Source of the DNA: Treponema sp.
GTDB taxonomy: Bacteria; Spirochaetota; Spirochaetia; Treponematales; Treponemataceae
Reading direction: 5' to 3'
DNA: 32,229 nt
Assembly (NCBI GenBank): GCA_018385415.1
Contig: JAHAZA010000102.1
Location: 1-32,229, forward strand
Below are positions 1 to 8,298 of the stretch, in pieces (positions within the stretch are counted from its first letter, which is position 1; every line of letters begins with the position of its first letter). Below the pieces are notes generated by a model, which was given only the letters and a program-made list of their open reading frames with translations, ran no database searches and was not told the origin of the DNA. Both the position numbers and the translations under genes were made by a program.

Positions 1-33
1 TAATATAAGTTAATAACTCATAAGGAGCATATA

Positions 34-1137
34 ATGAAGTTTACATTTGATCGCGATGCAATGATTAAGGAAATTGCAGTTACACAGGAAATTATCAGTA
101 ATAAAAGTCCTAGTTCAATTCTTTCTAACATTCTTTTAATTGCTGAAAATAATACTTTAACAATTAAAGCTTCAGATTCGTCTGTAAACTTTATTACAAA
201 ACTTCCTGTTGATATTCAGGAAGAAGGAACTACAACAGTTATTTCTGATAAATTTATGAGTATTCTTTCTGCTTCACCATCTGGAGAAATTGAATTTGAT
301 CAGAAAGATATTATAATCACAATTAGACCTAAAGCTAAAAAAATTAAATTTCAGCTTAAAAGTATGTCTTCTTCAAAATTCCCTGAAATCGTTTCTTCTG
401 AAGGTGTTCAGTTCTACGAAGTTCCTTCTAAAGAATTTAAAGAAATGATAAGTCAGACAATTTTTGCAGTTTCAGAAGACAGCAACAGATATTTTATGAC
501 AGGTGTTTACCTTGAAAAAGTTGAAGACAAACTTATCATGGTAGCAACAGATGGTCGTCGTCTTTCTTACATCGAAAAAGAAATAGGACAGAATATTAAT
601 GACTTCCCTTCAGCAATCATTCCTACAAAAGTACTTAACAGTGTTATGAAAAATGCTCCAGTAGAAGGAAATATTTATTTTGCTGTAGTTGATAAAATGA
701 TTTTCATTAAGTTTGGAAATTACGAATATTCTTCACTTCTTCTTGATGGTCAGTTTCCTAATTATCATAAAGTTATTCCTGAAAATCAGCCAAACAGTTT
801 CTCTGTTGATAAAAAAGAATTGGAATCAGCTTTGAAACGTATGGCAATTTTGATTGATAAAAAAGTTGCACGTATTATTTTTAAATTGCAGTCGGGAGTT
901 TTAACTTTAATTTCTCCTGAAAGTGATCTTGGTAATGCTGATGAGGAAATTCCATGTCAGTATGATGGCGCAGAAGTAACAATGGCTTTGAACTATATTT
1001 CAATTGAAGAACCATTGAAAGTAATTGGTACTGAAAGAATTAATTTTGAATTTAGTGAATCTTCAAAACCTATTACTATTAAATCAAATCCAGAAAGTGA
1101 TTACTTCCATATTGTAATGCCAATGAATTTGGACTAA
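34..1137 (+). CDS. dnaN: DNA polymerase III beta subunit (sliding clamp)
   Basis: DnaN forms the ring-shaped dimer that tethers DNA polymerase to DNA and recruits many repair and replication proteins. The 367-residue product has the usual family length and opens with the typical clamp start (MKFTFDRDAM). The conserved segment around residues 155-180 (RYFMTGVYLE, then VATDGRRLSY) is the family hallmark, and the C-terminus ends in the expected hydrophobic strand (YFHIVMPMNLD). An AAGGAG ribosome site at 22-27 precedes the ATG. The stop overlaps the recF start by one base, so the two are probably co-translated. The usual order dnaA-dnaN-recF suggests dnaA lies just left of the window. Confidence 0.97.
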   Translation: MKFTFDRDAMIKEIAVTQEIISNKSPSSILSNILLIAENNTLTIKASDSSVNFITKLPVDIQEEGTTTVISDKFMSILSASPSGEIEFDQKDIIITIRPKAKKIKFQLKSMSSSKFPEIVSSEGVQFYEVPSKEFKEMISQTIFAVSEDSNRYFMTGVYLEKVEDKLIMVATDGRRLSYIEKEIGQNINDFPSAIIPTKVLNSVMKNAPVEGNIYFAVVDKMIFIKFGNYEYSSLLLDGQFPNYHKVIPENQPNSFSVDKKELESALKRMAILIDKKVARIIFKLQSGVLTLISPESDLGNADEEIPCQYDGAEVTMALNYISIEEPLKVIGTERINFEFSESSKPITIKSNPESDYFHIVMPMNLD

Positions 1138-2237
1138 TGCCTTTCTTAAATATTTCATTTTATAATTTTAGAAATCTTAATAATGATAAAATAGACCTTC
1201 TCTCAAAGGAGGTCTATTTTGTTGGTGAAAATGGTCAGGGAAAAAGTAATATCCTTGAGTCACTTTATTATTGTGCTTATGGAAATTCTTTCAGAACACA
1301 TTATGATTCAGAAATTGTTAAACATGGCCAGAAAGATTTCTCAATAAAAGCTTTCTACAGAAATTCTCAGGACAGTACTCAAACTATAAATGTCTATTTT
1401 GAAAATTCAAAAAAAAGAATTGAAAAAAACGGCAAAGCAATTCATGACAGAAAAGATTTGATAAATACAATGCCTTGTATTTTATTCTGTCATGATGACA
1501 TGGATTTTGTTACAGGCGATCCTGGTAGAAAAAGATTTTTTATTGATCAGTCACTTTCACTTTATGATGTTCTTTACATTGACGTAATAAGAAAATACAA
1601 ACAGATTTTAAAATCCCGTAATATGATTTTAAAAGACCAAAAATATGAAATGCTGGATGTTTATGATATGCAGCTTGTTCAATGTGGTCTTGAAATTCAA
1701 AAAAAGAGAAAAGTTGCAATTTTTAAATTCAATGAAATTTTTACAAAACTATATAATGATATTACAGGAATTGAAAATGTAAGAATGGTTTACGAACCTT
1801 CATGGAAAGAAATTGAAGATGGAGTTTCTAAAAGAATTCCTTCTGAAAATGAAGTACTTCAAATTGTTCAAAGTAAACGTGATATAGATAAGGTTATGAA
1901 TACAACAATGAGTGGACCTCATCGTGATAAAATAAAATTTGTAAAAGATGGAAGGGATTTTGTTCCGATTGCTTCCACTGGTCAGCGCCGACTTGTTGCC
2001 CTTCTCCTTCGCGTTTCGCAAGCTGTTTTTTTTAGTCAAATTACTAAAGAAAAGCCTATATTATTAATGGACGATGTTATGCTGGAACTTGATCCTGACA
2101 AACGTCAGAAATTAACTTCCATGCTTCCGGAATATGATCAGCTTTTCTGTACATTCCTTCCGGGTGAACCTTATGAACGATATCGTCATTCAACTACAAG
2201 GGTAATTAATATTAAGGATGGTGGCTGGTATGAATGA
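1137..2237 (+). CDS. recF: DNA replication and repair protein RecF
   Basis: RecF is an SMC/ABC-like ATPase that acts with RecO and RecR to load RecA at gaps. The 366-residue product has a Walker A (GENGQGKSNILE, about residues 31-42), an ABC signature region near residue 281 (STGQRRLVALLLR) and a Walker B (PILLMDDVMLELD, about residues 308-320). Spacing and length match RecF. Its ATG shares one base with the dnaN stop codon (TAATG), which indicates translational coupling. The last codons overlap the next gene, so dnaN, recF and the DUF721 gene look like one unit. Confidence 0.96.
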   Translation: MPFLNISFYNFRNLNNDKIDLLSKEVYFVGENGQGKSNILESLYYCAYGNSFRTHYDSEIVKHGQKDFSIKAFYRNSQDSTQTINVYFENSKKRIEKNGKAIHDRKDLINTMPCILFCHDDMDFVTGDPGRKRFFIDQSLSLYDVLYIDVIRKYKQILKSRNMILKDQKYEMLDVYDMQLVQCGLEIQKKRKVAIFKFNEIFTKLYNDITGIENVRMVYEPSWKEIEDGVSKRIPSENEVLQIVQSKRDIDKVMNTTMSGPHRDKIKFVKDGRDFVPIASTGQRRLVALLLRVSQAVFFSQITKEKPILLMDDVMLELDPDKRQKLTSMLPEYDQLFCTFLPGEPYERYRHSTTRVINIKDGGWYE

Positions 2238-2724
2238 TAAAGAAGTTTATGGAATGGGTGAAATTTTAAGCAATGTATTCACCAATATTGATTCTACGCG
2301 AATCCAGCAAGGAAACGATATCGTTACTATCTGGGAAGATACAGTTCAGAAGATTTATAATTACGGACCAAAGCTTGCCGGTCACACAAAAGTTGTAGAT
2401 TTAAAAAACGGCATTTTGCTTGTAGAAACAGATCATCCTGGCTGGAATCAGATTCTTCAAAATTACAAGGATTTTATTCTCAAAGGTCTTAAAATGAAAA
2501 TTAAGGACCTTGAAATTAATTCCCTGGCATTTAGGGTAAAAGGAACAAGTGTTTCGCTTTCGGAAAGTTATGAGGAAAGTAAAAAACGTCAGCAGCAGGA
2601 ATATATCAGAAAAATCGAGAATGATGAAAAAAAGCTTGAGGAAATGGGATTCAGAAATGAATCATCGGGAGAAATAAATCCTAAAGTTAAAGAGCTTTTT
2701 AAAGGAATTTTTGATGAAAAATAA
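2218..2724 (+). CDS. DUF721 / DciA-like protein
   Basis: The 168-residue product carries a DUF721 (DciA-type) domain at about residues 15-110. The characteristic core is a W-rich helix, then GPKLAGHTKVV, a strand ending LLVETDHPGWNQIL, and a final short helix and strand. DciA proteins load the replicative helicase DnaB in bacteria lacking DnaC or DnaI; transfer of that role here rests on family membership and position. The last 55 residues form a charged, probably coiled-coil tail (KKRQQQEYIRKIENDEKKLEE). It overlaps the end of recF. The start is uncertain: ATG 2218 is the longest, while ATG 2230 (MNDKEV) sits inside the recF stop overlap behind a GGTGG-like site and may be the real one. Confidence 0.85.
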   Translation: MVAGMNDKEVYGMGEILSNVFTNIDSTRIQQGNDIVTIWEDTVQKIYNYGPKLAGHTKVVDLKNGILLVETDHPGWNQILQNYKDFILKGLKMKIKDLEINSLAFRVKGTSVSLSESYEESKKRQQQEYIRKIENDEKKLEEMGFRNESSGEINPKVKELFKGIFDEK

Positions 2725-2752
2725 CAGTTTTTATGTATAGGGTTTTATACGG

Positions 2753-2782
2753 TTGACCAATAAACATAAATAATGTTATATT
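2753..2782 (+). promoter_or_regulatory. Predicted promoter for the rpmH-rnpA-yidD-yidC-khpB operon
   Basis: TTGACC at 2753-2758 is followed after 17 bases by TTATAT at 2776-2781 (TATATT one base later with an 18-base gap). The start of transcription would fall near 2789, leaving a leader of about 58 bases. The leader contains a small GC hairpin (GGGCCTTCGGCTC) just before the AAGGAG site of rpmH. It lies in the only sizeable gap between the DUF721 gene and rpmH. Confidence 0.6.
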
Positions 2783-2846
2783 TCATTACTATTTTCATAA
2801 AAAAAAATTTTTGGGCCTTCGGCTCATAATATAAGGAGCGTATGTT

Positions 2847-3002
2847 ATGAAAAGAACATATCAGCCAAGTAAAGTTAAGAGAAACAGAAAATTCGGTTTC
2901 CGCGCTAGAATGGCAACAAAAGGTGGACGCAAAGTTCTCGCTAGAAGACGTGCTAAGGGACGCAGAAAGCTTACTGTTTGTGACGAACACAAGAAGTACT
3001 AA
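2847..3002 (+). CDS. rpmH: 50S ribosomal protein L34
   Basis: This short gene encodes 51 residues beginning MKRTYQPSKVKRNRKFGF and continuing with an Arg/Lys-rich body (RMATKGGRKVLARRRAKGRR), the unmistakable L34 sequence. L34 is a small protein of the large ribosomal subunit that binds 23S rRNA. The usual length is 44-47; here the extra residues are a C-terminal extension (TVCDEHKKY). An AAGGAG site at 2833-2838 lies eight bases before the ATG. It is followed after 18 bases by rnpA, the near-universal bacterial pairing. Confidence 0.97.
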   Translation: MKRTYQPSKVKRNRKFGFRARMATKGGRKVLARRRAKGRRKLTVCDEHKKY

Positions 3003-3020
3003 TTCTAAGTAGAAGATACC

Positions 3021-3383
3021 ATGAAAACAGACTTGGCAACGGTAGGAAAATTTCCACGCAAGGAAATGATCAAAAATCCTATTGATTTTCGCAATCTGTT
3101 TAAAAATGGAAGAAGGGTAAGCGTTTCTGGCGCAAAATTATTTTTCTTAGAAAATAATTCTGATTGCAACAGAATAGCTTTTCCTCTTCCACGCGGTTAT
3201 GGCAACGCTGTGGAGCGCAACGCTTCAAAACGCTATAGTCGTGAAGCATATCGATTAACAAAAACATTCCTGAACACCGGATATGATATTCTATTTCTTG
3301 TATATCCCGGAAATGACTCGTTCAGCACAAGGTGTGTTCAATTTCGTACATTATGTGAAAAGGCAGGACTAATAAAAGAATGA
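3021..3383 (+). CDS. rnpA: Ribonuclease P protein component
   Basis: RnpA is the protein cofactor of RNase P, which trims the 5' ends of pre-tRNAs. The 120-residue product has the RNR-type signature in a diverged form (VERNASKRYSREAYR, about residues 64-78), which lines the RNA-binding helix, after an N-terminal segment of the usual type (DFRNLFKNGRRV). The gene sits directly after rpmH. Its TGA stop overlaps the yidD ATG (ATGA), so translation of the two is likely coupled. No strong ribosome site precedes the ATG; the start could be a little further in, for example at Met 16 (MIKNPIDF). Confidence 0.93.
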   Translation: MKTDLATVGKFPRKEMIKNPIDFRNLFKNGRRVSVSGAKLFFLENNSDCNRIAFPLPRGYGNAVERNASKRYSREAYRLTKTFLNTGYDILFLVYPGNDSFSTRCVQFRTLCEKAGLIKE

Positions 3384-3682
3384 GAAATTTTTTTGTAAAA
3401 ATTTTCTCTGGAATTATTCGTGCTTATCAAGTTTGTATTTCTCCTCTCCATAAACCCTGTTGCAGGTTCTTTCCGACTTGTTCGAATTATGCCCTGCAGG
3501 CATTGGAAAAACATGGGGTCATCCGGGGAGGTTGGTATTCTTTTAAAAGAATCCTTCGCTGCAATCCGCTTTGTAAAGGTGGGTATGATCCGGTTCCTGA
3601 AACAACAGGAAAATATTTTCTCTCGAAAAGGGTAGAAGAAAATAATCCGGATATTAAAAAAGAGGAAAAAAATGGAAGTTAA
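3380..3682 (+). CDS. yidD: Membrane protein insertion efficiency factor YidD
   Basis: YidD is a small membrane-associated protein that helps YidC insert inner-membrane proteins. The 100-residue product has the family core: a hydrophobic amphipathic N-terminus (IIRAYQVCISPL), then CRFFPTCSNYALQALEKHG and GGWYSFKRILRCNPLCKGGYDPVP, with the conserved cysteines and the final YDPVP. A short charged tail follows. It overlaps rnpA at its start and yidC at its end (yidC begins 11 bases before the yidD stop), giving a tightly packed rnpA-yidD-yidC order. Confidence 0.94.
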   Translation: MRNFFVKIFSGIIRAYQVCISPLHKPCCRFFPTCSNYALQALEKHGVIRGGWYSFKRILRCNPLCKGGYDPVPETTGKYFLSKRVEENNPDIKKEEKNGS

Positions 3683-5528
3683 CAAGAATTCAATTATTGC
3701 GATTTCATTGTCAGCTGCAGTTCTTATTGTTTATTTCTGCGTTCAGCAGTTTGTTTTCAATAAGAAAAAAGGCGCTGATATTGAACCAACTACAGTTGCA
3801 GAACAGCAGGTAGAAAGCGGGGCAGCTGACGCTGCCACAACAACAGCTGCAGATACAAACACAGCTGGCGAATTAAAAGAAGCTACAGATGAACCTGTAG
3901 AAGTATTAAAAGAAGAAATCTATACGGTTGAAACAAACAAGTTCAAAGTAGTTTTCACAAACAAAGGTGGAGATGTTAAAAGCTTTGAACTGAAAGAACA
4001 CACAGATTCTAAAAAAGCTAAAGCAGAAAAGAAAGATACAAAAGACTGCTTAGTTCAGATGGCAGAAAATATTTCTGAGTACAACAGAGCATTTTCTTTG
4101 AATCTTGGTCCTAACTCTAATCCAATTGTAAATGATTACTTTAAAGTAAAAGAATTTCCTGAAGAAAACGGAATAAAGAAAATTGCTTTTGCTAAAAACT
4201 ATGGAACTTACACTTTAGTAAAGCAGTACACATTTACTGAAGATGATTACATGTTCAAGCTTAATGTAATTGTTGATGGAAATGAAAACTTTAAGGGCCT
4301 TGATTATGCATCAAATGATAGTGATGCAAGAATTTCTTATACTTTAAGAACTTCCCCAGCTATCGGACCTTATTTTGACAAATCAGACAGATACGAAAGT
4401 CGTGAACTTATTGTTCATAACGGAACAAAAGCAAAGAGAGTTCGTCTTTCTGACCGTCAGTACAAAAAATATGATAAACCTTCAACAACATGGTTAGGTA
4501 TGGGTGGAAAATATTTCTGTGAACTTATTGTTCCAGAAAGTGCTGGTGTAATTCAGAATATTTACTACTCAACAAAAAAAGAAAATACAGCCGTTTCAAA
4601 TTCACAGGCATACATCGAACGAAAGGCCATCGGAAGTGAAGATATCAATGATGCTTATTACATCTATGTTGGTCCAAGAAGTGAAAAAGAATTGAAAAAA
4701 TATTCTTCCGCAGCTACAAACGGCTGGAAATTTGAAGGCTATAAACTTAAGGATGCTCTCCATACAAGTACAATTCTTGGATGGCTTGAAATTGCATTTA
4801 AATGGATGCTTCAGATGATTAACAAACTTGTTAAAAACTGGGGTGTTTCAATCATCATTATGACTATTCTTATTCGACTTGTACTTTTCCCACTTACTTA
4901 CAAATCTTCAATGGGAACTTTGAAGATGCAGGAAATACAGCCAAAAGTACAGGCAATTCAGAACAAGTACAAAGATAATCCACAGAAGCTTCAGGAAGAA
5001 ACTGCAAAGCTTTATCAGGAAAGTGGCTATAATCCAATGTCTGGTTGTTTACCAATGATTTTCCAGATGATGGCATTGTGGGCAATGTTCAACTTGTTCA
5101 ACAATTACTTTGAATTCCGTGGTGCATCATTTATACCAGGTTGGATTGATGACCTTTCTGTAGGTGACAGTGTATGGAGTTGGAATAAGGAAATTCCATT
5201 TATTACAGGTCTTACAGGAAACTGTATCCGTATTCTTCCTATCATTTATCTTATTTCACAGTTGTTCTATGGAAAGATTACACAGATGGGTGGTGCAGCT
5301 GCAGGTCAGACACAGGCTAATATGATGATTATGACTTATGGTTTGCCAATTATTTTCTCATTCATGTTCTACAATGCACCTTCTGGATTGCTCTTGTTCT
5401 GGACAATCAGTAACTTGCTTCAGATGGTACAGCAGATCATCATCAACAAAGTAGTGCATAAGAAAAAGGCTGAAAAAGGTAACACTTCAAACTTAAAACA
5501 TTTCTCTAAACAGGGAAAAAGAAGATAG
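3672..5528 (+). CDS. yidC: Membrane protein insertase YidC
   Basis: YidC inserts and folds inner-membrane proteins, alone or with SecYEG. The 618-residue product is the long diderm form. It has an N-terminal membrane anchor (about residues 8-28), an Ala/Thr-rich linker, a large periplasmic beta domain (about residues 75-350), then the conserved insertase core of five membrane segments from about residue 365. The core contains the groove arginine in ILIRLVLFPLTYKSSM, the coiled-coil hairpin with MQEIQPKVQAIQNKYKDNP, and the motif GCLPMIFQMMALWAMF. The C-terminus is basic (KQGKRR), as is common for ribosome contact. It overlaps yidD and is followed after nine bases by khpB. Confidence 0.96.
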   Translation: MEVNKNSIIAISLSAAVLIVYFCVQQFVFNKKKGADIEPTTVAEQQVESGAADAATTTAADTNTAGELKEATDEPVEVLKEEIYTVETNKFKVVFTNKGGDVKSFELKEHTDSKKAKAEKKDTKDCLVQMAENISEYNRAFSLNLGPNSNPIVNDYFKVKEFPEENGIKKIAFAKNYGTYTLVKQYTFTEDDYMFKLNVIVDGNENFKGLDYASNDSDARISYTLRTSPAIGPYFDKSDRYESRELIVHNGTKAKRVRLSDRQYKKYDKPSTTWLGMGGKYFCELIVPESAGVIQNIYYSTKKENTAVSNSQAYIERKAIGSEDINDAYYIYVGPRSEKELKKYSSAATNGWKFEGYKLKDALHTSTILGWLEIAFKWMLQMINKLVKNWGVSIIIMTILIRLVLFPLTYKSSMGTLKMQEIQPKVQAIQNKYKDNPQKLQEETAKLYQESGYNPMSGCLPMIFQMMALWAMFNLFNNYFEFRGASFIPGWIDDLSVGDSVWSWNKEIPFITGLTGNCIRILPIIYLISQLFYGKITQMGGAAAGQTQANMMIMTYGLPIIFSFMFYNAPSGLLLFWTISNLLQMVQQIIINKVVHKKKAEKGNTSNLKHFSKQGKRR

Positions 5529-5537
5529 AGGCTAAAA

Positions 5538-6227
5538 ATGGTTTACGAATACGAAGGAAAAACAGAAAAAGAAGCTATTGAAAAAGCAGCAACAGAACTC
5601 GGTCTTGAAAGAGATCAGTTTGATGTAGAAATTCTTGAAGCTCAGAAAAATTCACTTTTCAAGAAAGGCTTTGTAAAAATCAGAGTTCATATTGAAGACA
5701 ATGTAAATACATCTGTTTCAAAATCTGCAATTGCAGGAACAAAGAAAATTGCTAATCCTGTTCCACAGGGTGAATTTGAAGAAAAACTTACAACTTTCAT
5801 CAAAGAAGTAATCGAAAAAATGGGTTACGATGTAAAGGTTGATGTAATGTTCCGTGAAGAAAAAAAGATTGGTATTAAACTTGAATCATCAAGCTCATCA
5901 ATTCTTATTGGACGCAAAGGAAAAAATCTTGACGCATTACAGCTTTTGTTGAATGTATATGCAGGTAAACTTGGACATGAAGAAGTTCGTGTAATTCTCG
6001 ATACAGAAAACTACCGTATCCGCCGCGAAGAGTCACTTGTTCGTCTTGCATACACAACAGCTGACAAAGTTCGTTCAAGCAAAAACTCAATTCTTCTTGA
6101 ACCAATGAATCCATTTGAAAGAAGACTTATTCACACAACTTTAAATGATATTCCAGATATTGAAACTAAAAGCGAGGGAGATGGTTTATATAAACAGGTA
6201 CGCGTTATCTATAAAGGACTTGTTTAA
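5538..6227 (+). CDS. khpB: Jag/KhpB family RNA-binding protein
   Basis: The 229-residue product has three domains in the KhpB (Jag, EloR) order. A Jag_N domain (residues 1-55) carries the typical sequence AATELGLERDQFDVEILE followed by a LFKKGF turn. A KH domain (about 85-155) has the loop ILIGRKGKNLDALQLLLN. An R3H domain (about 160-229) contains the R-x3-H signature in ERRLIH. KhpB proteins bind RNA, usually with KhpA, and influence cell elongation and division in Gram-positive bacteria; the role in this lineage is inferred. Location after yidC is the standard context. Its stop overlaps the next gene's start (TAATG). Confidence 0.92.
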   Translation: MVYEYEGKTEKEAIEKAATELGLERDQFDVEILEAQKNSLFKKGFVKIRVHIEDNVNTSVSKSAIAGTKKIANPVPQGEFEEKLTTFIKEVIEKMGYDVKVDVMFREEKKIGIKLESSSSSILIGRKGKNLDALQLLLNVYAGKLGHEEVRVILDTENYRIRREESLVRLAYTTADKVRSSKNSILLEPMNPFERRLIHTTLNDIPDIETKSEGDGLYKQVRVIYKGLV

Positions 6228-7027
6228 TGAAATTATTGAAAACTGAAAAGATTTTATCATCTCTCTTGGTATTTTTTGTACTAGGAATTCAAAATGTCAG
6301 TGCTGCAGATGCTGCAACACTGGCTAAAGCTAAAGAATCTGGAAAATTATTCCATCGTCTTACTGAAGAAGATAAGACTTTGACATTGATTCCAGATTCC
6401 TCTTTCGCCGAGGATACAAAAAAATTCGCCTTCGGTGAAATTACAGACAAGACAGGCTTTGCTGCAGAATGTCTTTACTATGTAAGTAAAGCTGATCTTG
6501 TTGCTAAAAGCAAAAAGGAAGATAAAGCTTCTGTTGATACAAGCATTTCAGCTGTATCGAAAATTGTAAGATCCATATCGAAAATGAAAGGAATGCAATA
6601 TTATTCCAATACAAGAAAACGATATGAGACCTTATATACTGAATCTTATCGAATTGAAAGTCCAAATTCAGTGCAGCCTGTTGCTGATAGTCTTGAAGGA
6701 AGTTCTGACGGTAAAACAATGTATTTATATCAGAAAGAACATACTTTCGGAAAAGCATATTTCCAGGTTCAGTACCATGAAAATAAAAATGAGGTAGCAA
6801 TGCACTTGAAAAATACATCACCAATGTATTATGGAATTGTAAAAGCAGTAGATCCAGATAGATGTAGAATTGTAGCTAACATTGTTGATGATGGTGACGG
6901 TTATTATATTTATCTTGGAATGAGTGTAGATTTTATGCAGCTTGGTTCAATATTGGACAAAAAAATGAACAAATCGTTTCAGGCAAGACTTGATGCACTT
7001 TACAACTGGATTACACTTCAGTTTTAA
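6227..7027 (+). CDS. Exported protein of unknown function
   Basis: A 266-residue product whose family I do not firmly recognise; it may belong to a spirochaete-restricted DUF family. An N-terminal signal peptide is clear: basic KLLKTEK, then a hydrophobic stretch (ILSSLLVFFVLGIQ) and a likely cleavage after NVSA-ADA. The mature part looks globular and mixed alpha/beta, with no cysteine cluster or known catalytic motif. The middle (residues 95-140) is tyrosine- and serine-rich (MKGMQYYSNTRKRYETLY), and the end is a helix (NKSFQARLDALYNWITLQF). Its ATG overlaps the khpB stop and the next gene follows after 17 bases, so it is probably co-transcribed with the membrane-biogenesis genes. Confidence 0.8.
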   Translation: MKLLKTEKILSSLLVFFVLGIQNVSAADAATLAKAKESGKLFHRLTEEDKTLTLIPDSSFAEDTKKFAFGEITDKTGFAAECLYYVSKADLVAKSKKEDKASVDTSISAVSKIVRSISKMKGMQYYSNTRKRYETLYTESYRIESPNSVQPVADSLEGSSDGKTMYLYQKEHTFGKAYFQVQYHENKNEVAMHLKNTSPMYYGIVKAVDPDRCRIVANIVDDGDGYYIYLGMSVDFMQLGSILDKKMNKSFQARLDALYNWITLQF

Positions 7028-7044
7028 TTTGGAGGAATGGTGAA

Positions 7045-8070
7045 ATGAAAAAATTTCTTAGCACAATTTTGCTGGCTACTGCAATTCTTGCAACTGGCTG
7101 TGCTCAATCAAAGGGGAAAAATATGAAAGCACTCGAAGGAAAAGAAGGTTTGTTTGCAAATATTTCAACTTCAAAAGGTGATATCTTAGTTGAACTTTTC
7201 TACAAACAGGCTCCACTTACAGTAACAAACTTTGTTGGTCTTGCTGAAGGTACATTGGACGCAGCAAAGGGAAAGAAGTTCTATGATGGTCTTAAATTCC
7301 ATCGTGTAATTGCTGACTTTATGATTCAGGGCGGAGATCCAGAAGGAACTGGACGTGGTGGTCCAGGATATAAATTCCCTGATGAACCAGTAAATGGACT
7401 TGTATTTGACAAACCAGGAAAGCTTGCTATGGCAAATGCTGGTCCTGGAACAAACGGCAGCCAGTTCTTTATTACACATGTACCAACAGACTGGTTGAAT
7501 TATAAACATACAATTTTCGGTGCAGTAGTAGATGCTGAAAGCCAGAAGGTTGTTAATGCAGTTGCTCAGGATGATGTAATCAAATCTGTAACAATTATTC
7601 GTAAAGGTGCTGATGCAGAAGCATTTAAAGCAACACAGGCTGATTTTGACAAACTTGTTCCTGTTGCAACAGACGCTGTAAAAAAGTTCAAGGAAGCTCA
7701 GATTGCAGATGTAATTAAAGGGTGTGAAAAAACAAGCAATGGTGTTTACTTCCAAATCGTAAAAGAAGGATCGGGAAATGCTATCGGAAATGGTAAGAAA
7801 GTAACTTGTGAATATCAGGGATATTTACCAGACGGACAGATCTTTGATGCTTCAAAGAAATTCCATCCACAGGGACATGAACCATTGGAATTCGTTGTTG
7901 GCGCAGGTCAGATGATTCCTGGATTTGATCAGATGGTTTCACAAATGAAGGTTGGTGAAACACGTAAGATGGTTATTCCACCAGAATTGGCTTATGGTTC
8001 ACACGGAATTCCACAGGCTGGAATTCCAGGCGATTCATACATCTGTTTCGATGTAACTTTGGTAAAATAG
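7045..8070 (+). CDS. Lipoprotein dual immunophilin: cyclophilin-FKBP fusion peptidyl-prolyl isomerase
   Basis: This 341-residue product joins two unrelated proline isomerase families in one exported chain. A lipoprotein signal (LATGC, lipidated Cys19) leads into a cyclophilin domain at about residues 35-188. It keeps the catalytic Arg87 (FHR), the FMIQGGD loop and Trp150 in WLNYKHTIFG. After a linker helix (about 195-225) comes an FKBP domain (about 233-341) with YQGYLPDGQIFDAS, the VVGAGQMIPGF segment and AYGSHG. The residue normally Trp at the base of the FKBP pocket is Phe294. The expected role is folding of envelope proteins on the periplasmic side of a membrane. GGAGG lies about 9 bases before the ATG. 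It is the last gene before the 8221-8280 terminator. Confidence 0.93.
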   Translation: MKKFLSTILLATAILATGCAQSKGKNMKALEGKEGLFANISTSKGDILVELFYKQAPLTVTNFVGLAEGTLDAAKGKKFYDGLKFHRVIADFMIQGGDPEGTGRGGPGYKFPDEPVNGLVFDKPGKLAMANAGPGTNGSQFFITHVPTDWLNYKHTIFGAVVDAESQKVVNAVAQDDVIKSVTIIRKGADAEAFKATQADFDKLVPVATDAVKKFKEAQIADVIKGCEKTSNGVYFQIVKEGSGNAIGNGKKVTCEYQGYLPDGQIFDASKKFHPQGHEPLEFVVGAGQMIPGFDQMVSQMKVGETRKMVIPPELAYGSHGIPQAGIPGDSYICFDVTLVK

Positions 8071-8220
8071 GTCTTTAAATGAAGAAGGACACGGAAACAC
8101 GAGAAAAGTTTTTTTCTGACTTTGAAGGATGGTCCAAAAGAACAGAATGTTTGTCTTTCTGATTTTAAGTGAAAAAATCAAAATTATAAGATTTGATTTG
8201 TGAAAACTAAACAGATAAAA

Positions 8221-8280
8221 AAAGCCCTTTGCTTTTACAGGTTCCTTGAAGAACTTTGTAATAACAAAGGGCTTTTTTTT
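8221..8280. terminator. Bidirectional rho-independent terminator
   Basis: An 11-base stem (AAAGCCCTTTG at 8221-8231 with CAAAGGGCTTT at 8265-8275) ends in a T-run to 8280. A matching A-run at 8217-8223 gives the T-run for the other strand. It lies between the convergent immunophilin gene (+) and the YD-repeat gene (-), so it can stop both. The 33-base loop is longer than usual. Confidence 0.85.
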
Positions 8281-8298
8281 ATTTACCAGATTTATTAA

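Noticed and set aside
2725..2846. Possible replication origin in the gap before rpmH
   Set aside because: No cluster of DnaA-box-like TTATCCACA sequences or DNA-unwinding repeats was seen; the gap is explained by a promoter and leader.
7186..7755. 189-codon open frame antisense to the immunophilin gene
   Set aside because: It lies wholly opposite a gene with clear protein motifs, has Cys/Phe/Asn-rich low-quality sequence and no ribosome site.
8079..8162. 27-codon frame (MKKDTETREKFF start) after the immunophilin gene, with ACACGGAAACACG-like sequence
   Set aside because: No good ribosome site and no recognised family. The phrase resembles intergenic sequence seen in other bacteria, but a single unit here is not enough to call a repeat.
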